Assembly (NCBI GenBank): GCA_003254925.1 | Contig: QANZ01033005.1 | Span: 63,083 to 127,082, forward strand | Direction of reading: 5' to 3' | Length of the DNA stretch: 64,000 bases | Source: Chamaecrista fasciculata | Taxonomy: Eukaryota > Streptophyta > Magnoliopsida > Fabales > Fabaceae | In this document: positions 55,302-64,000 of the stretch, piece after piece | Numbering within the stretch: the first letter of the stretch is position 1 | Layout: every line of letters starts with the position of its first letter | Position numbers and translations under genes: made by a program | The notes under the pieces: model-generated | Seen by the model: only the letters and a program-made list of their open reading frames with translations | Told to the model about the DNA's origin: nothing | Database searches by the model: none

Positions 55302-56937
55302 TACTCTTGGGCAAGAGTAATGTATGTTTAGTGTTTGAATTTACAGTAAAGGCTGAAACAATATACTCTACATTACTCTTGCCCAAGAGTAATGTCTAAA
55401 CAATACTTTTGCGCACAATCCATTATACTCTACATTACTCTTGCCCACAATCCCAAAACCATGTGCCTTTTTTGCTGTAATTTACAAACAATAACATGAG
55501 CACTGTTTTTAACATACCGATACAAATGTATATTAATCTCAACAAAAGCAAAGACTAATTATATATCATGCACATCAAGAAAGAAAGAAAATTCTAATAA
55601 AGTGCAAATACTAATAAAACCAAACACAGCTTAGTGAAGTATCTAATCCATTGCAATTTAGACGCCCTATATCACTGTACTTCATTGCCTTCTTAGTCTT
55701 TCTTGGCCCAAATCTGAATGAAAGAACAGATAAACAGATAATATATCCAACCCAAACAATGAAAATGACAAAATAAACACAATTAGCAATCTAATATAAC
55801 TTAGTCACAAATTTGTGAGTTGTCAGACTCACTCACACAGATACAATGACCTTGGTATTACCAATCTCTGCATAAGCAGATCCAGAGGCAACATTCACAG
55901 CACCAGTCTTGAAAACTGCAAGTCAACAAAATTGGTGTCATTAACCATAAACCGTTGTACATCCAACACAGTATCAATATTTCAAAGCAGAGATAAAATT
56001 TTAAAGTAAAGCTGAAACTTCAAGATATATGAGTAATAGTATTAAATAGGTAGTCATAAAGCTTGGTTTAATCATGCATCACATTGCTACACACAGAAAC
56101 ATTGAGCTATATGTGAAATGGTAACTGCTCATAAGTGATGAATAGAATTGGGCAACAATTTGTTTCCAGTATCAACTTTTTCCAGAAAATGAATCTCAAT
56201 TATCACTTACCTTATGAAATCAGATGGTAAAACAAAGGCATTTATCAGTCCAGACATTTTTTAAAAAAAATTCTTCATAATAAGCTTTTAAAACAGAGGC
56301 ATTTATGATAGTAAAAGGTCTTGTTTTATACTGCCAAAGCAGTACCAAGTTGTTTGCTTGCTTCTTGGTGTAAATAAATGCTTCATAAGAAAAATTTAAA
56401 GTTTGAAAACATCATTAAAAAATAAATACCTCAATAATGATCTTGTATGTTGGATCTATAAATTCACATGTATATAGCAAACTGGGAAGGAACAAAAAAC
56501 AATGTGTAATTTCGATAACAAACCCAAAGAGAGGTGAAACTTGTACCATGACCAACCATATTTTTCAACCCTCAACCATGAGAGCCCAAATATGTGCAAA
56601 TTAAACAATACAAACCCAATCAACCTTTATAATTCTGGCCCAAGTTTAGTGTTCAGCTGGCATTACTCTTGCCCAAGTTTAGTGTTCAGCTGACACATAT
56701 ATAATATTTTATAATTCTGTTAACTGACACTACTCTTGCCCAAGTTTAGTGTTCAGCTGTAGATTGATTTTTCTTCCTTGCATGCATATCAATTGGGCAA
56801 GAGCAATGTATGAAGTATATTGACGAAGTATTAAATGCAAATTGATTACTGTTGCCCAAGTTTAGTTTTCAGCTGACATTACTCTTGCCCAAGTTTAATG
56901 TTCATCTGACATTACTCTTGCCCAAGTTTATATGCTT
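55302..56937. repeat. Dispersed ATTACTCTTGCCCAAG repeat inside the Helitron
   Basis: The 16-mer occurs about nine times in either orientation: as self-palindromes near 55302-55325 and 55372-55395, and as CATTACTCTTGCCCAAGTTT or close variants near 55432, 56661, 56730, 56793 (inverse), 56848, 56877 and 56910, several with TTTAGTGTTCAGCTG attached. It is confined to the 3' third of the Helitron. Confidence 0.75.
55650..55915 (-). pseudogene. Captured exons of an exosome RNase PH subunit (MTR3 / RRP41-like)
   Basis: Exon 55837-55915 encodes FKTGAVNVASGSAYAEIGNT then KVIVSV, flanked by a TTGCAG acceptor and GTGAGT donor. Exon 55650-55713 encodes FGPRKTKKAMKYSDIGRLNCN after a CATTCAG acceptor. 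The two join in phase, reading ...VSV-FGPRK..., as in the N-terminal half of plant exosome RNase PH proteins. After NCN the homology stops and the frame soon ends. A fragment, not a working gene. Confidence 0.8.
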
Positions 56938-57072
56938 CTATTTCAGTAAATCTAAAGTATGAAGAGAAGTTTTTGAGTAAATCTATTCCAGTTTCTAACT
57001 TTGTCTCATTCAGTAAATCTCTGGATATGTTTGATACTACATAGTTTATATAGAAAAAGCTAAATAACTTAC

Positions 57073-57189
57073 AATCCATTTTAAGAACCCATTTGCCATT
57101 TAAAATGGCCATAAGGACTTTCAGAGTCCTGGAGCATGCTCCATTTGCATTAGTAGCAGCTAACACATGCGTCACATGTGGGTCCAATC
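57073..57189 (-). pseudogene. Captured BRCT-domain exon (BRCA1/BARD1-like)
   Basis: 117 bases encoding GLDPHVTHVLAATNANGAC followed by SRTLKVLMAILNGKWVLKMD, the first half of a BRCT repeat as in plant BRCA1/BARD1 (conserved VTH, NGACxRTLKVL, GKWxL). Acceptor GCAAGCAG and donor GTAAGT are intact. Neighbouring exons of the gene are missing. Confidence 0.8.
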
Positions 57190-57484
57190 CTGCTTGCAAA
57201 ATTGATCATAAGTATCTACATTAAAAGACAGTATCCATTAGTTTCTCAACAGATATCGGGTGGACCTTGTGAAATAACATTTTATTTAAAAGAGGCATAA
57301 ATATTTACCTTCTGGTCAGTAGAAGTATATAACTTGAAAGGTCCATGTCACCATAGGATTGAGGCTCAGAGAAAGGTCCATGTCAAATGCCTTAACTGTA
57401 TAATATTTATAAATTTAAACGCTGGAGAATACACCAAAAAAATCAAGTACTTGTCATAGATATTTACCTTCTGGTCAGTAGATA

Positions 57485-57579
57485 AAGCAGCATTTTAAAG
57501 TACATAACTAAATTTTCCAATTTTATGATGACTGAATAGTTATGAGTGAAGAAGGAATGAAAAAATTAGGGAAGGTAAC
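57485..57579. repeat. 95-base segment identical to 58644-58738, ending at an N
   Basis: Runs from AAGCAGCATTTTAAAG to GGGAAGGTAAC, the next base being N (57580). A third, diverged copy lies at about 58767-58866. Confidence 0.9.
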
Positions 57580-58210
57580 NTATGCAGAGCAACACAATAG
57601 ACTTGAATGAAAAATGCTTCAAAAATAATATTGCACAAACAATTAAACCCCAACTTAAATCATCCAAATCTTTAAACTGATTTCCAAGTCACTGAAATAG
57701 TTAATAACTGAGAAGCAAACATACTTTTGAGATGCCAAACGTCAAATCCATTTACATCATCTTGAACCTAAAAAAATTTAAAGTAAAGATGGCATTTGAA
57801 AACTGCAGCTATACTTGAATAATCATATAAAAAGATGAAAACATGACTGAGAGAAAAGAGCTCTTGTTATCTTATTCCCTTTCATGATAATTTTCTTTCA
57901 GAAAAACAGAAAGAAAGAGGAAGCAAGCATTACCAAGTCAGTATAAACGATAACAGAAAAAAATTACAAATTATTAAGACTTCAGAAGCAGATAAGCTCA
58001 TAAACAAATTATCAGAGCAAAAGAATAACATCAAAGGTGATGAATATAAAACTCATTTTCTTATGACCCAACCTTCTCTTTTCTCCCAAATCATGGAGAC
58101 ATCTTTTAGATATTCACTTTTACAGAGTTTTAGTTAAAATTTCTTCTCCCACATCTTGAGAATTGAATATTTCTTGTTTCTTTAATTTTACAAACTAATA
58201 TTAAAGGTAC

Positions 58211-58296
58211 CTGTATTTTGTGATCCTTGAGGAAAGAATGTAGAATGCTAGCTGCTTAGAGATGTGCACGCAGTCTATAATATCCCCATATGGGCT
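58211..58296 (-). pseudogene. Captured neprosin-domain exon with a frameshift
   Basis: SPYGDIIDCVHISKQLAF, then in the next frame FLKDHKIQ. The two parts together match the N-terminal activation region of plant neprosin-family proteins (…GDIIDCVxIxxQPAFDHPxLKxHxIQ). One missing base near 58230 breaks the frame. Acceptor GTTGCAG and a GTACCT donor flank the 86-base exon. Confidence 0.75.
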
Positions 58297-58986
58297 CTGC
58301 AACAACCACAAATCAGGCCATTAAAGACAGAAGTAATGTTAATACATGCCCAAAAAACATCTTACAAACCATTTAGTTATGAACCAAAAAAACATCTTAC
58401 AATCCATTTTCATTAGAAATGATCAAACTATGACAGTTGAGATATATGAAAAGGGTGGGTCATATATAGCAAATCAGTGAAAAAGTATAACATCAATAGC
58501 AAAAACTATCAAGATTACTTTCATCTAACATATATTAAGAATTGAATTTATGAAGGAGACGAACACAAAAGAGATTATACCTTGAATTTTGTTGGACAGT
58601 AACTGCAAGAAGAGTGACTGAACAATGAATCAAATAATTAGGCAAGCAGCATTTTAAAGTACATAACTAAATTTTCCAATTTTATGATGACTGAATAGTT
58701 ATGAGTGAAGAAGGAATGAAAAAATTAGGGAAGGTAACTGCAAGAAGAGTGACTGAACAATGAATCAAATAATTAGGCAAGCAGCATTGTAAAGTACAGA
58801 ACTAAATTTTCCAATTTTATGATGAATGAATAGTTATGACTGAAGAAGGAACGAAAAAATTAGGGAAGCAAGCAGTAATGCGAAGAACAAAATAGAGCAA
58901 AAATACTTGTTGATTGAAAATGTCAAAATGCCCAAAATAATGAGCAATAATACAGACATGCAACGCCTCATGTAATGTTAACTTAC

Positions 58987-59052
58987 CTGTTCGAACAATC
59001 CTTTTGGCAAGAAAGTGAAAAAGTTGTATTTTGTGGTTGATATAGAATTCCC
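58987..59052 (-). pseudogene. Captured exon of a P4-type ATPase (phospholipid flippase)
   Basis: Exactly 22 codons, [18 protein letters not shown] plus LFEQ, the signature just before the first membrane helix of plant aminophospholipid ATPases. Acceptor TTTGTCAG and donor GTAAGT are intact, both in phase 0. No other exon of the gene is recognised. Confidence 0.85.
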
Positions 59053-60329
59053 CTGACAAAGTGGATAATAACTAATCAAAACTAATGAACGTCATAAAAT
59101 CCAGATATGTAAAACTAACAACACAGTAACATACATGAAAAGGAATACCACACACATGGAAACTTGAGAAAAGAAATCAATGAATATATATCAGTTCATC
59201 TAAGAAAAACACAGTTGATCACAGTAGGCGTGAACAGAACAATAGCAAACTTAGTTAAAGGACACAAACAGTTTACAGTATTCAAAAAATCAGTTCATTA
59301 ATTCAATGTCAATGTATTTTAAGGACTAATTCATATATATTTCCAAACATGGTAGTTAAAATTGAAGATGACAAAAGTCAAACAAATGAAAAAGCTAAAT
59401 TGTGTGTGATCAGTTCATTTTCACTTTAGAAGATAAAGTTATGGCAAAAGAAGTAACATTTGTAGCATTTTCCTTGAATGAGGTTTGTTTTCAATAAAAA
59501 AGAAAAAAAATGTAGTAAATTATAAAATAGAATTAAGCATTTAATTAAAATATGAGCACATATATCAACAAACCACCATCACCAATATCTCAAATTTTTA
59601 CAGTTCTATACCTTGAATTAGTAATCAGCACATTCTCACACTTAATATCCAGAGCTGTAATATAAGATCCAAAGAGTGCAAAGGAAGTTGCTTTAGGTTG
59701 TTCATGGGAAACCAAAAAAAGGATGTTATTGCAGTATGGAGATTAAGTATTCATTGGCTAGAGAACACACTCAAAAACTGGAGGTTCCACATAGGTTTCC
59801 TAAAGTATACTCCATGGCTTGCTTCCTTGATTAAAGAAATCACCAACCATATGAAAAATAGATATCCAAACAAATCAAGACACAAAGACCAAAACTAATC
59901 AAATACTATATTGCAAAGAGAGTTTTTTTAGGGTGGTTTGACAGAAATTTCAAGTAAGTAATTACCTCTGGTAATAGTAATTACATCTTCATATGCAAAT
60001 AATAAGCAAGAGACAAAATTAATGAATTCATTATATAAGAGAACTATGTTGTATATCACCGGAAGAATTTGCAAGCAGTTCGTGTGTATGCTGGGGAAGT
60101 AAGAAAAGGGATAAAATGACACAAACATTGATCCAATTTGTATGTAACTGCAAATAGTTTAGCAGTGAAACCAACCTTTTCAAAGNATCAGAACAAACTA
60201 TGGCTTTCCCAAACTGTTTGAAATTTGAAACAAACACGAAATTTATGTATAGAACAATAAGAAGATGATTGCCAAGAAACAGACAGGGAGTTTAATATAG
60301 AGTAATCGGCAATTACCTTGAGAGCGTCG

Positions 60330-60480
60330 TGGCGTAGATGAATGATCCAGAGGTGATTAATTCACTGGAATCTCCAAACGTGTCGTCGACTTCCTCATCG
60401 GAACTGCCATTGCTGTTGTTGCCATTGAAGCAATTGCACAGATTGCGGGCGCATTTCGTAGGAAGCAAAAAACTAAGAAA
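60330..60480 (-). pseudogene. Captured exon-like sequence, family unknown
   Basis: Minus strand reads CARNLCNCFNGNNSNGSSDE then EVDDTFGDSSELITSGSF and IYATTLSR up to a GTAATT. The coding look (acidic Ser-rich stretch, good codon regularity) contrasts with its surroundings. I do not recognise the gene. Confidence 0.35.
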
Positions 60481-60883
60481 CCTTGTTGTCAAAAACTAAG
60501 AACATTCATACCTTTGCCCATACAAAGCAGCAGCTACTCCAATTCCTTCACGAAACCTATCACGTCACTTCAATGCTACTAAAGTCTCCATCAACTATAT
60601 AGTATTCAATCTTCTTCAAATGAATGCATGAATCTCAAGATATATAACAAAGTAATCTCAAGATATAGACATGATGGAAAAGTCATTGAGATGCACCAGT
60701 CAATTAGAATATGTAAACAAAAGTCCAAATAACAAAGTCCTTCAGATTTTAGAATATATAAACAAAAGTCCTTCAGAACTTAGAATATGTAAACAAAACC
60801 ATTACTCAATTATCTTATGCCTTTCAGTTGACTAACGCCAGGGTATGAACAAAAAAACATGTTTCTCTTACCTGCCTCTTCAA

Positions 60884-60976
60884 GAGAATGTATATACCAA
60901 ATGCCAAATCCCCTCCTCATAGCATTAAATCCCTTCCTAATACAGTTGAAGTTCTCTCTTCTAGCAGCAGCACTAT
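60884..60976 (-). pseudogene. Captured exon-like sequence, family unknown
   Basis: Minus strand AAARRENFNCIRKGFNAM followed by RRGFGIWYIHSLEEA, running into a GTAAGA donor. Not recognised. Confidence 0.3.
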
Positions 60977-61715
60977 TTTAATATAATAGATATTAGGTTT
61001 ATGCTACTTTTCAATTACTCAAGTTAACAAAATGACAATTAATTAAACTTGATGGATAAGCATCAGAATCAAATCTTTTTAGCACTTTATGCTACTTTTT
61101 CAATTACTCAAGTTAACAACAAAAAAAACATGTCCTGGAAAATGTTTCTTGTCGATAATGCCCACAAAATGTAGAAGGAAGTGCATTCATATATTGAGAA
61201 AAGAAAGGTGTAAAAAAAAGTACCATCTCAAATAGGTCACGTAGTGATTAAAAGCCCAAAATGTAGATTGGCCAGAGTAAAATTTTATATGGAATATAAG
61301 GCAAGAAAAATCTCAGAGGAACATTCAATGGAGGGAAAAGAAACTTGGCTCTATAGTATATATTTAAGAGTATAAGACAAATAGTACTTGTTTATTTTCC
61401 CTTCTTGTCAAGGATCATTCATTTCACCTATGCTCAAGCTGTTTAGTAAAGATTCATAATTGGTGATAATGGAACACAGTTTTCTTTACAGGTGCTAAAG
61501 ATTAAACACTAATAATTATTAACTAAACTTCAAGCCTCAAAATAAAAAAATTGGTACCTTACTAAAATACCCCGTCAGTAAGTTACTATGGGATGGCTTT
61601 GAATTCAAAAAGGAGAATAACAAAATCATTAACTGCAAAAGAAGCAATATGATCAGAAATAAATACTTGATTGAAAATACGCCAAGTAAAGAGCTTTAGT
61701 AATCTGGTTTCTCAC

Positions 61716-61964
61716 TTCCTCATCCTCCACGAGGGTTTTGAGTATGATATTAACTTCACTGGTAAAAATCTCCCAAGCAATAAAAAGAAACCTGTAACAG
61801 AACAGTAGTAGAAATTTATCAATATGAAACTTCACTAAACAGTATCTTAAAACCAATTTTCATTTTAGGCCACCTACTTGAATGTTTGCTTCTTTTCAGC
61901 ATCCTCAGGAGATTCTTCAACAATGTATTGTAACAGCCTTTCAACATGTGCTCTTCCACGCAAA
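61716..61964 (-). pseudogene. Captured exons of a SAPS-type phosphatase regulatory subunit
   Basis: Exon 61878-61964 encodes LRGRAHVERLLQYIVEES then PEDAEKKQTFK. Exon 61716-61791 continues FLFIAWEIFTSEVNIILKTL then VEDEE, joined in phase as AA|G across GTAGGT and TTACAG. This is the N-terminal core of plant SIT4-phosphatase-associated (SAPS) proteins, regulators of PP6-type phosphatases. Upstream and downstream exons are absent. Confidence 0.85.
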
Positions 61965-62995
61965 CTGCAATAAATGAATAGAATTTCATTAGGTTCTAAA
62001 GCACCGCAGTTGTAAGAAATCCATATGAAGGAACTCAGCCCAAAAAAAGCAAATTAATAAATTGATAAAAAAAAAAACAGCATCTCTCACGTTCTCACAC
62101 CCATTACCCATTTGTCGCGTCCGATTGAAGCTCCGTTCGAACGAAACTACTTACCTCTGGCTGTGAGAATCAGGAATGACGGTGGGGGAGAATCACAACA
62201 AAACGCACTAACTTATGGCCATTGCAACATCTTCGCCGGAAACGAAGACGTACGTGACCCGAAAGTTGGAAGATTGAAAAGAAATGCCAAATAAATCAGA
62301 ACCCAACAAAAAATGCCCAAGTCAGACCCAGAAATCGCCAAGATACACAAATATGAATCATGAAGGAGAAGTGAGGCAGAAGCTTACCCGGCAAACAGAT
62401 GCAATGATGGTGGCTGGAATCGAAGACAAAGATGACCAGAACTTTCCTTCAGAGTGCAGATGACGAAAACGAAGATGAAGAGAAATTTTTCTTCAGATTG
62501 GCGAAGACGAAGAGGAATTTTGGCGAAGCGAAAGTGGAAGACGGAGGAGAAGCGGTGGGAGCAGCGGCAAAAGTGGAAACAACCGAAGAGAAAGTCGGAG
62601 GGAGGAAGAGGAAAATGACGATGGCCGTGTGCAGGGTGTGAAGTTAGCCAGTTAGGGTTTATGGGAGAGAAGAAGAGGAAAATGAAGCTTCTGTGGCTTG
62701 CATTTTGTTAATGATGATAAATGATAAATTGATGGAGAAATTCTGAAAAGGAGGTGATGTGCAATGGTGGGAAGTTTGAAATTTGAATTTGAATTAAAAA
62801 ATGCTGGGGTGATGTATTTGGAGATTGGCGGGTGAAGTGTGTGATGAACAGTGATAAATACGCTGAAGTTGAATTAAAAAAAAAGAGGGACACGTGTCAG
62901 TTGCAGGTTGAGAGGAAAAAAAAATCAAAATTTGCTAAAAAAAGCAGAACTTGACACGTGGCAGAGCAAAACCTTGTTTTTTTGAATAGTATAGA
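61965..62995 (-). other. 5' part of the Helitron, leader-like sequence
   Basis: On the minus strand 62160-62640 has UTR-like composition with a possible donor (CCAGAG|GTAAGTAG near 62148-62158) ahead of the SAPS exons. Perhaps it was captured with the 5' untranslated part of a host gene, but I cannot identify it. The first 60 bases at the 5' end include GCCACGTGTCAAG and an ACACGTGTC nearby. Confidence 0.35.
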
Positions 62996-63730
62996 TTTTA
63001 ATTCTCTTGACACTGTGAGTCAGTCTGTGATGCATAAAACTAAATCAAATCATGGGTTTCAAAATTCGTTTCGGAATTATTAGCTAAGTCTGATAAAATT
63101 GTATGTATGTCCAAATAATTTTGTTTTTGACAGAGCATATATCATTAAAATCAAAATCGGAGAACATAATTAGAGTACAAAGACCAAACAAGAGTAAGAA
63201 TAAAAGAGAGCGAACATTTTATAAACAGAACATTGCGATCATTATGAAGTAAAACGAAAAGCGAATCCCCTGCAACCTGCAAGTAAGTTAACTGTGTCTT
63301 TAGAGATAACCATTTGATGGAATGGCAATAACAAGGATCCTTGAAGAGTTTGAGTTATTCCTCAACTATGAACCCCATAATTGATAGGAGCAATGTCATG
63401 TTTGCAAGAAGTTGTGCAATATCATCGCGCAATAGTTAAAGAGAAAAGACAAACTTGGAGGTTACTTTGTCAAGTGGGATTAGCAAAATTTGATTAACTC
63501 AGCCATGTGAATGAGTAGCAGTCAGAATCCAACGAAAATCTCTTCCTTGTGAAAGTATAAAGAAGGATTCTCAATGAGAACAGGGGTTAGCCGAGCTATC
63601 TAAATTAGGGCCATATTGCAGAGAAGAAATTAAGAAAGGCAGAATTTGAAAGTTCACATAGCAAGCGATAGCTCAAAAGTAGAATAATGGCCATTAGGAT
63701 GGCCAACAGACTTGATCATAATCAGAGACA
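62996..63730. other. Intergenic sequence right of the Helitron
   Basis: No gene or repeat recognised. Confidence 0.5.
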
Positions 63731-63734
63731 ACAA

Positions 63735-64000
63735 AGGCGCGTCAGCTCGCTGCCACACGACCGAAGCGTGCTCTATTTAACGGACCGACATATCGCGAAG
63801 CACGTTTGGAATGACAATGTACGGTTAATTATTTGGTTATTTGTTTACTAATTTTTTTTCATAAGCTTAATTAATTGCTTCTATGTATCTTTTAATACCC
63901 TTCTGTTATCATATTGCAGGAGTCGGCCCGTACTCTCACGCTACGCCGATGCACACATACTCAGGAGTTTCACGGTGACCCGCATCCGTGTATCGTACCA
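63735..64000 (+). CDS. Possible plant-mobile-domain gene fragment, runs off the window
   Basis: 63735-63833 is open and reads RRVSSLPHDRSVLYLTDRHI then AKHVWNDNV. The SVLYLxxxHxxxxVW core resembles the start of plant mobile domain proteins (transposon-derived, often annotated 'phosphatase 7 long form homolog'). A GTTAAT donor at 63834 and a TATTGCAG acceptor ending at 63919 would join it in phase to an open stretch (SRPVLSRYADAHILRSFTV...) reaching the window end. Short, partial, and assigned from a weak motif; it may equally be transposon debris. Confidence 0.25.

Larger units (their letters stand above)
54935..62995 (-). mobile_element. Gene-capturing non-autonomous Helitron (8.06 kb)
   Basis: On the minus strand it starts TCTATACTATTC (62995 downward) after host A, and ends with an 8-base-stem hairpin (CCCGTGCA AG TGCACGGG, 54963-54946), then TCTCATA and CTAG before host T (54938-54935). 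Those are the diagnostic Helitron ends: 5' TC, 3' hairpin plus CTRR, insertion between A and T. I find no Rep/helicase exons. The interior holds exon pieces of at least five host genes, all in the Helitron's orientation, plus exon-like pieces I cannot name. Single Ns lie at 57580 and 60186. Confidence 0.85.

Noticed and set aside
57721..57775. VQDDVNGFDVWHLK exon-like piece in the Helitron
   Set aside because: It has an acceptor-like TTTTAG and reads open, but it is too short to assign and could be chance.
57901..57962. Possible further captured exon
   Set aside because: No long open frame, splice pair or recognisable motif.
62112..62641. Two plus-strand ORFs (60 and 69 codons) near the Helitron 5' end
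   Set aside because: No domain; the coding-like signal in the Helitron is on the minus strand and this part looks like an untranslated leader.
1..64000. CRISPR array, bacterial operons or an integrated virus
   Set aside because: Repeats here are transposon ends, tandem duplications or microsatellites; genes have plant families, introns and TATA boxes. No viral coat, movement or replicase protein was seen.

Overview
This is AT-rich nuclear DNA from a flowering plant, most likely a eudicot. The evidence is interrupted plant-type genes, plant-specific families (RALF peptides, CrRLK1L receptor kinases, a BAHD acyltransferase), copia-type LTR pieces, tRNA-derived SINEs, Mutator- and hAT-type MITEs and a gene-capturing Helitron. 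I cannot name the species. Single N bases at 2060, 8393, 15208, 57580 and 60186 mark draft-assembly joins; the ones at 2060 and 57580 border suspicious duplications.

The protein-coding content is small and coherent. Two full-length FERONIA-like CrRLK1L receptor kinases lie at 10.7-13.3 kb (minus, no intron) and 21.0-24.3 kb (plus, one intron). Four small secreted RALF-like peptide precursors lie at 17.5, 29.0, 42.5 and 49.2 kb, and a fifth, very divergent RALF-like candidate at 5.1 kb, all on the minus strand. RALF peptides are the known ligands of CrRLK1L receptors, so the window reads as a physically linked ligand-receptor cluster, with the last two RALF genes inside a recent segmental duplication (about 41.9-43.1 and 48.0-49.7 kb). 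A BAHD acyltransferase (33.9-35.3 kb) is the only other intact gene.

Most of the rest is transposon-derived. 0-5 kb holds tandem copia-type LTRs and decayed TIR elements; 6.3-9 kb TIR elements and short repeats; 13.6-16.9 kb TIR elements, a copia fragment and a SINE; 22.9-23.4 kb a Mutator-like MITE inside the receptor-kinase intron; 25-33.6 kb two long-inverted-repeat elements, two solo-LTR-like pieces, a SINE, and a hAT MITE nested in a Mutator MITE; 39.5-41.2 kb two hAT elements in a decayed ORF; 45-46.4 kb a copia pol relic; 52.1-52.8 kb a hAT element with clear termini and target duplication.

The last 9 kb is dominated by an 8.06-kb Helitron (54935-62995, minus strand) with recognisable 5' and 3' ends. 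It carries exon fragments of at least five unrelated genes: a SAPS-type phosphatase subunit, a P4-type flippase, a neprosin-domain protein, a BRCT protein like plant BRCA1/BARD1, and an exosome RNase PH subunit. They are all in the Helitron's own orientation and mostly keep their splice sites. A possible plant-mobile-domain gene fragment runs off the right edge.
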